A stretch of 64,000 bases of DNA from Embleya hyalina (GTDB taxonomy: Bacteria; Actinomycetota; Actinomycetes; Streptomycetales; Streptomycetaceae). Both the position numbers and the translations under genes were made by a program. Numbering within the stretch: position 1 is the stretch's first letter; each line of letters begins with the position of its first letter. Location of the stretch: assembly GCF_003967355.1 (NCBI RefSeq), contig NZ_BIFH01000014.1, positions 594,442-658,441 of the forward strand. Reading direction: 5' to 3'. Positions 1 through 8,319 of this stretch are shown piece after piece. The notes under the pieces are model-generated. The model was not told the DNA's origin, searched no databases, and saw only the letters and a program-made list of their open reading frames with translations.

Positions 1-1430
1 TGATGTACGGCTCCGGACCGACCGGCAAGGCCGCCGGCGTCGCCGTGACGCACCGGAACATCGAGCGCCTGGCCCTGGACCGCCGGTGGCACGAGGGCGG
101 CCGAGGCACCGTGCTGTGGCACTCGCCGATCACCGCCGACGCGCTCGCCCTGGAGCTGTGGGTGCCGCTGCTGAACGGCGGCCGGGTACTGGTGGCCGGG
201 CCGGGGGAGTCGGCCGTGGACGCGCTCGCCGCGTCGACGTCGATCACGGCGGCGTGGTTGTCGGCCGGCCTCTTCTCGGCGATCGCGGCGGAACACCCCG
301 AGCGCCTGGCCGGGTTGCGCGAGGTGTGGACCGGCGGCGACCGGGTGTCCTCGGCCGCGCTGCGCCGGGTCCGCGAGGCCTGCCCCGACTTGACGATCGT
401 GCATGGCCACGGGCCGACGGAGACGACCGTGCTCGCCGCGTGCGACCGCCCGGTCGAGGGCGAGGCGGCGTACCACGCGGGTTCGATCGGCCGCCCGATG
501 GACAACACCGCCCTGTACGTCCTGGGCCCGGGCCTGGCGCCGGTCCCCGTCGGGGTGACCGGTGAGCTGTACGTGGCCGGCCCCGGGGTGACGCGCGGCC
601 GCCCCGGGCGCCCCGGGCAGACCGCGGAGCGCTTCGTGCCCTGCCCGTTCGGCCCGGCCGGCGGTCGGATGTACCGGACCGGGGACCTGGTGCGATGGGG
701 AACCGACGGCGGGCTCGAGTATGTCGGCGCGGCCGATGCCCGCTTCGACGTGCGCGACGTTCGGGTCGAGCCGGCGGAGGCCGAGGAGGTGCTGTCCGAA
801 CACCCCGGCGTGGCACAGGCGGTGGTGGTCGGCCTGGCCGACGAGTCGGGGCAGCGGCGTCCGGTGGCCTACGTGGTTCCGGTCGGCGGTGCGGGAGAGG
901 GCGCGGCGAACTCCGCCGGGCTTCCGAGCGCTTCGGGATCGGCGGACTCCTCCGACTCCTCCGACTCCCCGGACTCCGGCCCCTCGGGCCTGTCGGGCGA
1001 GGAACTGCGCCGGTTCGCCGCCGAGCGGCTGGCGGAGTCCGTCGTGCCGACGGCCTTCGTACTCCTCGAACGCCTGCCCGTGACCGCGGGCGGTCGGGTG
1101 GACCGGGCCTCCCTGCCGAAGCCCGAGTTCGACGGCGGGTCCTACCGGGCCCCGCGCAACCGAACCGAACGGGTCCTGGCCGCGGTGTTCGCCGACGTGC
1201 TCGAACTGGACCGCGTGGGTATCGACCAGGATTTCTTCGACCTCGGCGGGAACTCGCTGCGGGCGATCCGGCTGGTCGGCCTGATCCGGGCGGAGCTGAA
1301 CCTCGAGGTGTCCATCCGCACGCTGTTCGCGGCGCGCACCATCATCGGCCTGTCGGACATGTGGGGAGACCTCACCCGGTCGAGCCGGCCGGCCCTGCGC
1401 AGGCGGACGAAGGACGGCAAGGCGCTCTGA
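1..1430 (+). CDS. NRPS C-terminal part (adenylation + carrier domain), truncated by window edge
   Basis: The reading frame is open to the left edge, so this is the 3' end of a larger gene. About 475 residues are visible. They run from the A3 phosphate-binding loop (YGSGPTGKAAG) through A5 (HGHGPTE) and A7 (YRTGDLVRW) to A10, then a peptidyl-carrier domain with LGGNSLRAI, where Ser418 is the phosphopantetheine site. An adenylation domain activates an amino acid and loads it on the carrier. Oddities: A8 lacks the usual RxDxQVKIRG residues and reads DARFDVRDVRVE, A10 has Arg in place of the catalytic Lys (GGRVDR), and a Ser/Asp-rich linker sits before A10. No condensation or thioesterase domain follows, so the chain ends in a carrier, with the type II thioesterase next. 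The product cannot be predicted. Confidence 0.9.
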   Translation, partial: MYGSGPTGKAAGVAVTHRNIERLALDRRWHEGGRGTVLWHSPITADALALELWVPLLNGGRVLVAGPGESAVDALAASTSITAAWLSAGLFSAIAAEHPERLAGLREVWTGGDRVSSAALRRVREACPDLTIVHGHGPTETTVLAACDRPVEGEAAYHAGSIGRPMDNTALYVLGPGLAPVPVGVTGELYVAGPGVTRGRPGRPGQTAERFVPCPFGPAGGRMYRTGDLVRWGTDGGLEYVGAADARFDVRDVRVEPAEAEEVLSEHPGVAQAVVVGLADESGQRRPVAYVVPVGGAGEGAANSAGLPSASGSADSSDSSDSPDSGPSGLSGEELRRFAAERLAESVVPTAFVLLERLPVTAGGRVDRASLPKPEFDGGSYRAPRNRTERVLAAVFADVLELDRVGIDQDFFDLGGNSLRAIRLVGLIRAELNLEVSIRTLFAARTIIGLSDMWGDLTRSSRPALRRRTKDGKAL

Positions 1431-1444
1431 GAGGAAACCCGAGA

Positions 1445-2224
1445 ATGACGAGTATGACGAGCCCGGCGGAAGAGCGGTGGCTCCGCCGCTTTCGTGACGA
1501 CGACGCGTGCGCGACCAAGCTCGTCTGCTTCCCCCACGCCGGCGGCTGGTCCAACGCCTACCGCACCTGGGCGCGGGGACTGCCTTCGGATGTCGGCCTG
1601 CTCGCCGTCCGGTATCCGGGCCGCGAGGATCGGCTCGCCGATCCGTTCCCGTCCGGGCTGGAGGCGCTCGCCGACGACATCGTCGACGCCCTCGTCGGGT
1701 TGACGCGGTATCGGCTGGTGTTGTTCGGGCACAGCATGGGGGCCTCGGTGGCGCACGAGGTGGCGCTGCGCCTGCACAAGCGCGGGTGCCCGCCGGCCGC
1801 GTTGTGCGTGTCGGGCAGGCGTCCGTCGCATGCGCTGGAAGGTTTGCGGCGACACTTCGGCACGGACGAGGAGATCATCGCGGACGTCGTGCGCTTCGAC
1901 GAGAGCCGCGCCCCGGTGTTCGCGGATCCCGACCTGCGGGAGATCCTGCTCCCCGCCGTCCGTGCGGACTACCGGATGGTGGACGACTATCCCGCCGGCG
2001 ACCGCCCTCCGCTCGACTGTCCGGTGTACGGCTACACCGGCGACCACGATTCCGAGGTGAGCCCGGAGCTGATGCGCCGCTGGGCGGATACGACGAACGC
2101 CGGATTTCGGATCCGGGTCTTTCCCGGTGGGCACTTCTACCTCCGCGCCGAGGAGGACATGCTGCTGGCGGATCTGCGGGATGTATTGGATCGGGTCAAG
2201 CGTGGCGTGGGGGCCGCGTCGTGA
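1445..2224 (+). CDS. type II thioesterase of the NRPS cluster
   Basis: This is a 259-residue alpha/beta hydrolase of the editing thioesterase family, which releases mis-primed or stalled acyl groups from NRPS/PKS carrier domains. The N-terminal CFPHAGG motif, nucleophile elbow GHSMG (Ser97), acidic residue in GDHD (about 197) and catalytic His in PGGHFY (about 226) are all present, so it looks active. Start: ATG 1445, preceded by GAGAGG about 9 nt upstream and only 14 nt after the NRPS stop, so the two are almost certainly co-transcribed. A second in-frame ATG at 1454 is possible but worse spaced. Confidence 0.93.
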   Translation: MTSMTSPAEERWLRRFRDDDACATKLVCFPHAGGWSNAYRTWARGLPSDVGLLAVRYPGREDRLADPFPSGLEALADDIVDALVGLTRYRLVLFGHSMGASVAHEVALRLHKRGCPPAALCVSGRRPSHALEGLRRHFGTDEEIIADVVRFDESRAPVFADPDLREILLPAVRADYRMVDDYPAGDRPPLDCPVYGYTGDHDSEVSPELMRRWADTTNAGFRIRVFPGGHFYLRAEEDMLLADLRDVLDRVKRGVGAAS

Positions 2225-2374
2225 CCCGGCGGGTGCGGCCCTGGCCCCTCGACCGGCTCGGCGAGGTGCCGATCCGGATACCGTGACACGCGAGCGGCGT
2301 TCGGCTCGCGGTGCCGCGCGGGTGCCGCCCGGGCCCCGGTGACCTGCCCGGATACCCGCCCGGGCCGAGCCGGC

Positions 2375-2393
2375 ATGGCGCCGATGGCGCCAT
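2375..2393. promoter_or_regulatory. upstream palindrome, candidate second operator
   Basis: A perfect 8+3+8 inverted repeat (ATGGCGCC, GAT, GGCGCCAT) is centred 40 bp, about four helical turns, upstream of the operator-like palindrome at 2414-2434. It shares that site's ATGGCGC half-site. Being a candidate site for the adjacent ribbon-helix-helix protein is inference. Confidence 0.45.
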
Positions 2394-2413
2394 CCGGGTC
2401 ATGACGACTTGTG

Positions 2414-2434
2414 ATGGCGCAACATTTGCGCCAT
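2414..2434. promoter_or_regulatory. operator-like palindrome overlapping the RHH gene start region
   Basis: A perfect 9+3+9 inverted repeat (ATGGCGCAA / TTGCGCCAT) ends 9 nt before the chosen ATG at 2444. The same block, with GGCGCAA, a 5-nt gap, TGxGCCATGATG and then the ATG, is present in front of the paralogous reverse-strand gene (4468-4490). No Shine-Dalgarno fits between site and start, so a leaderless transcript with CATGAT as -10 is possible. Position and conservation suggest autoregulation. Confidence 0.6.
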
Positions 2435-2443
2435 GATGACGTC

Positions 2444-2908
2444 ATGGATGTGAGCCCGTTCGTGGACAGGTTCGGGCGCGAGTTCGCCGCGCTCGCCCGG
2501 ACCGACAGTGGGGACGCGGTCGTGCCGGAGGCGCGACTGCTGGAGCCCGTGATCCGACGCATGTTGTTCGACGCGCTGGCCGCCGCCGCGGACGAGATCA
2601 ATCGCGAATTCGCCCCGGGCGCGGTCGAGATTCGGCTCCGCGAGGGCGAGCCGTACTTCGTCGTGCTGCCACGCGCGCCGGAGACCGCGCCCGAGGCCGG
2701 TGCGAACGGCGCCACGGCACGTGCCGACGTGCGCGTTTCCCGGCACCTGAGGGAGTCCGTCGAGCGGGCCGCCGGTCGTGAAGGGCGTTCGGTGGAGGAC
2801 TGGTTGGAGCAGGTGCTCTTCGCCGCGGTGCGGCACGAGCACATACCCCGCGCCGCGGACCGGCGCGGCAAGCGGGCCCGGCAGCGCTACACCGCCTGGG
2901 CACGCTGA
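2444..2908 (+). CDS. ribbon-helix-helix (HicB/Arc-like) DNA-binding protein 1
   Basis: A 154-residue protein with an N-terminal region containing AADEINREFAPG and LREGEPYFVV, and a C-terminal strand-helix-helix (VRVSRHLRESVERAAG...SVEDWLEQ) typical of RHH regulators. It ends in a basic tail (RQRYTAWAR). The same layout and many of the same residues occur in the reverse-strand gene at 3947-4459, so the two are paralogues. ATG 2444 is chosen over GTG 2411 because the paralogue starts at the equivalent place and because 2411-2443 contains the palindrome. It is followed 75 nt later by the DUF4097 gene. No toxin gene is visible, so the HicB label describes fold only. Confidence 0.75.
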   Translation: MDVSPFVDRFGREFAALARTDSGDAVVPEARLLEPVIRRMLFDALAAAADEINREFAPGAVEIRLREGEPYFVVLPRAPETAPEAGANGATARADVRVSRHLRESVERAAGREGRSVEDWLEQVLFAAVRHEHIPRAADRRGKRARQRYTAWAR

Positions 2909-2983
2909 GCCGACCGGACCGACATCCCCGCCGCCACGGGGGACACCCGCGACACCCGCCGGAAATGACGAGGAAGGAAAACC

Positions 2984-3832
2984 ATGCCTGTTTTCGATAC
3001 CCCCAAGCCGATCTCCGTCGAGTTCGAACTCGGTGTCGGTGACGTGGAGATCACCGCCGAGGACCGCACCGACACCGTCGTCGAGGTACGGCCGACCGAC
3101 GAGAAGGACGCCTCGGACGTCAAGGCGGCCGACCAGATCCGCGTCGAGTACGCCAACGGAGTGCTGCTGATCAAGGGGCCCAAGCACGGGGTGCCCGTGG
3201 TGGTGGACTTCTCCCGGAAGTCCCGCTCGGTGGACGTGTCGATCGTGCTGCCCACGGGCTCGCGCGTGCGTGGCGAGGCGGCGATGGCGGACCTGCGCGG
3301 CTCCGGACGACTCGGGGAGTGCACGTACAAGACGTCCACCGCGAACATTCGCCTGGAGCACGTCGGCCGGTTGAACCTGCGCACGGCGGGTCACATCGGC
3401 GTCGGCCGGGTCGACGGGGACGCCGAGGTCGCCACCGCCACCGGGCGGATCCGGCTGACGGAGGTCGACGGCGCGATCGACGCCAAGAACTCCAACGGCG
3501 ACATCGAGATCGGCCGGGTCACCGGCGACGTGCGCGCGCGTACCTCCAACGGCGACATCACCGTCGGCCACGCCTCGGGGGGTACGACCGAGGCCAAGAC
3601 CGCCAACGGCAACATCCGGGTCGGGGAGGTGACCCGCGGCGCGCTCGTGCTCAAGACCGGGTCCGGCGACCTGGAGATCGGCATCGGTGGGGACAGCCCG
3701 GCGAAGCTGGATCTGAACACCGGATACGGGCGCGTGAACAACACGCTGGAGGAGGTCGCCAAGTCGTTCGGGGAAACGATCGAGGTGCGGGCGCACACCT
3801 CCTACGGGGACATCACGATCCACCGGGCCTGA
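2984..3832 (+). CDS. DUF4097-family beta-strand repeat protein
   Basis: A 282-residue protein made of repeated short beta-strand units with a GDI-x-V/I-G pattern (NGDIEIG, NGDITVG, NGNIRVG, SGDLEIG, YGDITIH), the hallmark of DUF4097/DUF4098 right-handed beta-helix-like proteins. There is no signal peptide or membrane segment, so it is probably cytoplasmic. The start is well supported (GAGGAAGG about 7 nt before ATG). The molecular role is unknown. Being flanked on both sides by paralogous RHH regulators with the same operator suggests the three genes form one regulated module. Confidence 0.85.
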   Translation: MPVFDTPKPISVEFELGVGDVEITAEDRTDTVVEVRPTDEKDASDVKAADQIRVEYANGVLLIKGPKHGVPVVVDFSRKSRSVDVSIVLPTGSRVRGEAAMADLRGSGRLGECTYKTSTANIRLEHVGRLNLRTAGHIGVGRVDGDAEVATATGRIRLTEVDGAIDAKNSNGDIEIGRVTGDVRARTSNGDITVGHASGGTTEAKTANGNIRVGEVTRGALVLKTGSGDLEIGIGGDSPAKLDLNTGYGRVNNTLEEVAKSFGETIEVRAHTSYGDITIHRA

Positions 3833-3946
3833 CGGGCGGGATCGTACGGCCGGGGCCGTCGTGCCCGGTCGCGCCGGTCGGCGCGACCGGCCGGTCGGCG
3901 ATCGCACGGCAGGCCGGCACACGGGTGGGCCGCCGCGTCGGCGCGG

Positions 3947-4459
3947 CTACTGCACCCAGCCGTTGAACTGCTGCTTGCCGCGATGGGACCGCTTGCTGTT
4001 GGACAGCGCCGCGGCGGAGGCGCGGACCATCCACGTGTTGACCGAGACGCCCTGGCGGGTCGCGGCCTTCTCGATCTCGTCCTTCATCTCCTGCGGCGGC
4101 CGGAAGTTGATCCGGGCCGTGGCGCCACCCCTGGTGCCACCGAACTCGCCGGTCGACCAGTCGCTCGCCGGGTCACCGCTCTCCTCCGGGGCGTCCTGGG
4201 CGGGGCCGTGGTCGCCCGAGGGCGGAGTCACCACGAAGCTGGGGTCCATCCCGCGCAGGCGCAGGTCCACCGAGCCGGGCGCCAGGTCCCGGGTGATCTC
4301 GTCGGCCGCCGCCGACAGAACCTTGAGCAACGTGAGCCGGACGGCCGACTCCAGCGGGGCGACGAGCCGCTCGGCCACCGCGCGGGTCTCGGCATCTCCG
4401 GCCGCGGAGGCTGCGACCAGCTCGTCGCGCAGCGCCTCGACATACTCGCGTAGTTCCAT
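3947..4459 (-). CDS. ribbon-helix-helix (HicB/Arc-like) DNA-binding protein 2
   Basis: A 170-residue paralogue of the gene at 2444. It shares AADEITRDLAPG, LRGMDPSFVV, a C-terminal RHH segment (ARINFRPPQEMKDEIEKA...SVNTWMV) and a basic tail ending FNGWVQ. The longer reading frame begins at 4492, but the ATG at 4459 matches the paralogue's start and leaves the operator-like block upstream. The gene points back towards the DUF4097 gene, so the locus reads RHH1, DUF4097, then convergent RHH2. It may repress itself and/or the RHH1-DUF4097 unit. Confidence 0.75.
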   Translation of the reverse strand: MELREYVEALRDELVAASAAGDAETRAVAERLVAPLESAVRLTLLKVLSAAADEITRDLAPGSVDLRLRGMDPSFVVTPPSGDHGPAQDAPEESGDPASDWSTGEFGGTRGGATARINFRPPQEMKDEIEKAATRQGVSVNTWMVRASAAALSNSKRSHRGKQQFNGWVQ

Positions 4460-4467
4460 GGGCCCCA

Positions 4468-4490
4468 TCATGGCACAGCGATTGCGCCGC
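4468..4490 (-). promoter_or_regulatory. operator-like block in front of RHH2
   Basis: On the reverse strand this reads GGCGCAA, five bases, TGTGCCATGATG, ending about 10 nt before the start at 4459. It matches the block before RHH1 at most positions, but its own dyad symmetry is imperfect. Conservation of sequence and distance to the start in two paralogues is the evidence. Confidence 0.5.
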
Positions 4491-4711
4491 ACGGCGCCTA
4501 CCTGGCCCGATGCCGAAGTGTGCGCCCTCGGCCCAGGTGGAAGGCGGCCGGCCCGAACGGCCGACGGCGCGGCCCGGGCCGCGCCGGACTGCCGGCCCCG
4601 GCCGGATCCGGTCGACCTGCCGCCACGGTTGGCGCCATGGCCGCGCCACCGCGGTACGGGTGGGCGCGGGTCGGGCGGCGCCCCGTCGTGCCGCCCGGCC
4701 CGGCGCTCGCC

Positions 4712-5920
4712 TCAGCGTGTGTCGGAAGGCGGGCCCGAAGGCGGGTCCGCAGGCGTCGGGCAGAACTCGGCGTTCACGATCGGCAGGATGGTCTCCGCCG
4801 CCCAACTTCCGTTGTAGTTGAACGCGAGTCGATGCCGGCCGTCCTCGGTCAGGGCGACCATGGTGATCGACCCCGGCGCGCCGCCGTCGTGGTACCACAG
4901 CGTGACGCCGCAGCCCAGCGTGAACCGTTCGATGCCGAGGCCGTAGGACGCACCCGGGAAATCGGGGTTGTCGACGGTCGTCTTCAGCTCCGCCAACTGC
5001 CGTGGCGGCAACAACCTTCCGCGGATCAGGGCCGCGAAGAACCGGTTCAGATCGTCCGCGTCGGAGATCATGTCGCCGTTGCCCCAGGACTGGGACGCGT
5101 TCGTCTCGGTGACGTCGTCGATCCGATCCGGCTGCGCCGCGAAGAGCTTGGCGTAGCCGCGGCTGCTCGGCCGGGGCAGCCGGACCCGGTTGCCGGGGTT
5201 GGACGTCGCCCCGAGCCCGAGGGGTTCGATGATGCGATCGCGCACCTCGTCCTCGTACCGCCTGCCGGCGACGCGCTCCACGATCAACGCGGCCAGGACG
5301 TCGTTGGTGTTGGAGAACGAGTGCCGGACACCGGGCCCGAACGGCGCCTGGTGGGAGAGTGCCACCCGGACGCGCGTCTCGGGGGTCAGCGTGTCGTACC
5401 GGTGCCGGAGGAAGCCGTCGCCCGCGAGATACGTGGCTCCGTACTCCGGGTCGAGGGCGTAGTCGAACAGCCCGCTGGTGTGGTTGAGCAACTGCCGTAC
5501 GGTGATCGCCCGCCCGTCGTTGCCGTTGCCCCGGACGACGCCCGGCAGATGGCGCTCGACGGTGTCGTCGAGGTCCAGGCGCCCCTCCGCCTCCAGTTGG
5601 AGCAGAACGGTCGCCACGAACGTATCGGTGACGTTGCCGACCCGGAACCGATCGTCCCGACCGCGCGGCGCACCCGTCCTCAGGTCGCCCACCCCCGACG
5701 CCGACCGCCAGACCCCTCGGTCGTCGCGCACCTGGGCGGTGACCCCGGGAACGCCGGCCCGCACGGCGGCCTCGATCGCCCGCCGCGTCTGCTGATGCCG
5801 GCCCCCGGACCGGTCCGCCTCGTCCGCCGAGGCCCGTGCCGACCCGGTGAACACGGTGGCCACCATCGCCATCACCGCCACGCCGACCACGCCGCCCCGC
5901 GCCCTCTTCCACGCCACCAC
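4712..5920 (-). CDS. secreted DD-peptidase/beta-lactamase-fold protein, catalytic residues substituted
   Basis: A 402-residue exported protein (signal peptide about residues 1-30, ending SARASA) of the serine beta-lactamase/D-Ala-D-Ala carboxypeptidase fold, resembling Streptomyces R61. In the active site the SxxK motif (R61: SVTK) is NVTD (Asn96, Asp99), YxN is FSN (Phe202), and HTG becomes HDG. The residues used for acylation are therefore absent, while surrounding sequence (FRVG, TFVATVLLQLEAEGRLDLDD, LNHTSGLFDY, SNTN) is intact. It is probably a pseudoenzyme that binds cell-wall stem peptides or a protein. The GTG at 5920 has GGGGG 6 nt upstream. Longer starts would add an Arg-rich segment before the signal peptide. 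Confidence 0.85.
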   Translation of the reverse strand: MVAWKRARGGVVGVAVMAMVATVFTGSARASADEADRSGGRHQQTRRAIEAAVRAGVPGVTAQVRDDRGVWRSASGVGDLRTGAPRGRDDRFRVGNVTDTFVATVLLQLEAEGRLDLDDTVERHLPGVVRGNGNDGRAITVRQLLNHTSGLFDYALDPEYGATYLAGDGFLRHRYDTLTPETRVRVALSHQAPFGPGVRHSFSNTNDVLAALIVERVAGRRYEDEVRDRIIEPLGLGATSNPGNRVRLPRPSSRGYAKLFAAQPDRIDDVTETNASQSWGNGDMISDADDLNRFFAALIRGRLLPPRQLAELKTTVDNPDFPGASYGLGIERFTLGCGVTLWYHDGGAPGSITMVALTEDGRHRLAFNYNGSWAAETILPIVNAEFCPTPADPPSGPPSDTR

Positions 5921-6230
5921 GCCGTACCCCCGAACGTCGTCCACACTCGCCCGTCGGCGGCAGCGTAGGTCACCCCCGGGCCGCATGGGGGTTTCCCGTG
6001 CCAAGACCACACCCGACGACGAAACGACGCGCGAACAGCGCGTCGGCACCCGGGAATCGCCGGCTCGAACCCCCACCGCACGACCCCTGTGTCTCGCCGC
6101 CGGGACACCCGGGATCCGGCCCGGCGCGGCAGGAGTTGCAGCGGGTGGCGGATGAGCGTCTCCTGGACATGTACCAGGCGTTTCGGGCACGCGAGGCGAC
6201 GGCGTGTTTGTGGTCTTTGGGAGATTTCTG

Positions 6231-6674
6231 ATGGATCACCAGGACATGGGTCGTCAGGACTTCGCCGCGGGCGCCGAGCCGGCCGTCCTCGCGCGATACA
6301 TCGCGGATCTGCCCGTGCCGGACCTGATGCCGGGCTCGATGGACAGCGTTCGCGAGGACGAGTTCGAGGGCCACCGGATCGTCGTCCGGACCAGGTACGA
6401 GATCACCGTGGACGATCGAGCGGTCACCGCCCACCTGATGGTGTCGAACAACGGCGAGGTGCACTGCCACGCGCTGCCGGCGTACCAATTCCTGTCCGCC
6501 GTGGACACGGTGAAGGCCCTCATCCAGTACTTCCCGGACGAATTCCCGCCCGACGCCGGAGGCCACGGCGGCCCGGCGGGCCCGGGGGGAGACGACGGAG
6601 GCGCGCACGAGGGGCACGGTCACGAGCACCACCACGAGCACGGCCACGGGCCGGATCACCGCGGAGGTGGCTGA
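6231..6674 (+). CDS. His-rich small protein paired with tyrosinase
   Basis: A 147-residue protein with a folded N-terminal part (about 1-105, mixed strands around VVRTRYEITVDD and AVTAHLMVSNNGEVHCH) and a Gly/His-rich tail containing EGHGHEHHHEHGHGPDH. I do not recognise the N-terminal family. Its stop is 1 nt before the tyrosinase start and the tyrosinase's GGAGG lies inside its last codons, so the two are translationally linked. The His cluster suggests copper binding, and it may load the tyrosinase as MelC1 does in classical Streptomyces operons, though it has no signal peptide and no obvious MelC1 similarity. Start ATG 6231 has GGGAG 7 nt upstream. Confidence 0.75.
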   Translation: MDHQDMGRQDFAAGAEPAVLARYIADLPVPDLMPGSMDSVREDEFEGHRIVVRTRYEITVDDRAVTAHLMVSNNGEVHCHALPAYQFLSAVDTVKALIQYFPDEFPPDAGGHGGPAGPGGDDGGAHEGHGHEHHHEHGHGPDHRGGG

Positions 6675-6675
6675 G

Positions 6676-7680
6676 ATGGCGGTCGTACGCAGGAACGTCA
6701 TCACCGATCTGTCCGCCCGGGACGCGTACATCCGCGGCGTCAACCTCCTCAAACAGGAGAACACGACGCTGCGGACGACCGCGTTCGGGATCCCCGGCCC
6801 CGCCGCGCCGGTGCGTACCTACGACCTGTTCGTGATCTGGCACCACCGGGCCATGACCACGCCCGTGCCGCCGACCGGGGACTGGATGGTCCGCAACGGC
6901 GCCCATCGCGGACCGGTGTTCCTGCCGTGGCACCGCGTCATGCTCGCCTACCTGGAGGCCAACCTCCAGCGCGTCCTCGACGACCCCGGCTTCGCCCTCC
7001 CGTACTGGGACTGGTCCGTCGACGGCTCCCTGCCCACGCCGGCGGGCCAACCGATCTGGACGGAGAAGTGGATGGGCGGTCCGGGCAATCCCATCTCCAC
7101 GGGGCCGTTCGTCTTCAAGGCCGCCGACCCGAAGAGTTTCCGGGTCCGCGTGGAAACCGACAGCTCCCTTCGACTCGTCCAGGCGAACCGGGGCCTGCGC
7201 CGGGGCCTGGGAACCCTTCCCCCGCTGGGCACCGCCTCGTCGACCACCCTCCCGACCGCCCTCGACGTGGGCGCCGCGTTCAACACCATGCCCCTGCTCG
7301 GCGGCGATCCCGACCTCGCCACCTACGACTTCGCCCCCTGGAACGCGGACTCCAAGGGGTTCCGCAACCGCCTGGAAGGATTCATCGGAACCGGACTGCA
7401 CAACCAGGTACACCGCTGGGTGGGCGGCGACATGGGCCCGGCATCGTCCCCGAACGATCCGATCTTCTACCTGCACCACTGCAACGTGGACCGGCTCTGG
7501 GAAGGCTGGATGCAACACCACGGCCGCTCCTACGCCCCACCCATGACAGCCTCCCCCACCCTCCTGGGCCACCGCATCGACGACCCGATCGTCACCCCCC
7601 TGGGCCCGACCGCCCCGGGCGGCACCCCCCGCCTGACCCTCGACTTCACCACCAGGTACACCTACGACCTCGTCCCATAA
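6676..7680 (+). CDS. tyrosinase-family type-3 copper protein
   Basis: A 334-residue protein with both copper sites. CuA His residues are in VIWHHRAM and in HRGPVFLPWHR, and CuB His residues are in GLHNQVHRW and in DPIFYLHHCNVDRLW. Members hydroxylate monophenols and/or oxidise diphenols to quinones. There is no signal peptide. The start ATG 6676 follows GGAGG by 8 nt, and the preceding stop at 6674 indicates an operon with the His-rich protein. Substrate cannot be deduced. It is longer than MelC2 (about 270 aa) because of insertions between CuA and CuB. Confidence 0.9.
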   Translation: MAVVRRNVITDLSARDAYIRGVNLLKQENTTLRTTAFGIPGPAAPVRTYDLFVIWHHRAMTTPVPPTGDWMVRNGAHRGPVFLPWHRVMLAYLEANLQRVLDDPGFALPYWDWSVDGSLPTPAGQPIWTEKWMGGPGNPISTGPFVFKAADPKSFRVRVETDSSLRLVQANRGLRRGLGTLPPLGTASSTTLPTALDVGAAFNTMPLLGGDPDLATYDFAPWNADSKGFRNRLEGFIGTGLHNQVHRWVGGDMGPASSPNDPIFYLHHCNVDRLWEGWMQHHGRSYAPPMTASPTLLGHRIDDPIVTPLGPTAPGGTPRLTLDFTTRYTYDLVP

Positions 7681-7729
7681 CCCCCGAAACCCCCTACGCC
7701 CACCTCCCGATCCGGCGACGTGGTCGTCG

Positions 7730-8207
7730 GTGGATATCGCGGTCGGGTGGGGTGGGCAGGGACAGGGGGCGGGGGTGTCGACGTGGACGGTCTTCGGCCA
7801 CCACTACGCGCTGGTACCGGTCGAGGGGCTGACGCCGGGGCGGTCGCGGGAATACCGGGTGCCGCCGGACGAGCGGGTGTGCCGGCCGGACGAGCGCTCG
7901 GGCTATCCGCCGAGCGTGCTGCGCACCCGTGCACAACTCGGTCCCGCCGGCGATCCGGATCGGCTTCCGCTTCGGGTGGGGACGTACGGCGACCCGGATC
8001 GGGCGCGCCCTGGCCGGGCACGCGCGGCTGACGCCGCTGCCGGTCGAGTGGACGAAGCCGGGCGGACCATGGTTCGGCAACCACCTGATGACGCTCACCC
8101 TGCGCGGGCGCCGCGCCACGCTGTCCCTGGACCGGGCCGAGAACGGCCGGCGCAACCGCGCCGCACGGCTGCGCCGCGTCGGCCGCGCGGTGCTGCGCGA
8201 GGACTGA
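7730..8207 (+). pseudogene. PhoD-like metallophosphatase, catalytic core deleted
   Basis: Two pieces in different frames resemble the ends of actinobacterial PhoD-like phosphatases. 7730-7925 encodes the N-terminal Fn3-like part (FGHHYALVPVEGLTPG, then YPPSVLRT). About 7930-8207, in another frame, encodes the C-terminal end (RFGWGRTATRIGRALAG, GGPWFGNHLMTLTLRGRRAT). The roughly 300-residue metal-binding core that should lie between is missing, and the join changes frame. This is a large internal deletion plus frameshift, not two genes. The piece is flanked by intact genes, so it is a relic. Confidence 0.6.
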
Positions 8208-8319
8208 CCCGGCGCCGCGGCCCGGTTCGGCGATTCCGCCCGCGCCCGCCGGCCGGCCGGTCGCCACGGCGCTCCGGACGGTGATCTTGCCTGGCTCGCC
8301 CGCTCGTACACTGGGGAGC

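Noticed and set aside
2444-4459. HicA/HicB-type toxin-antitoxin system
   Set aside because: Both RHH proteins look antitoxin-like but no small dsRNA-binding-fold toxin gene lies next to either, so a toxin-antitoxin label is not supported.
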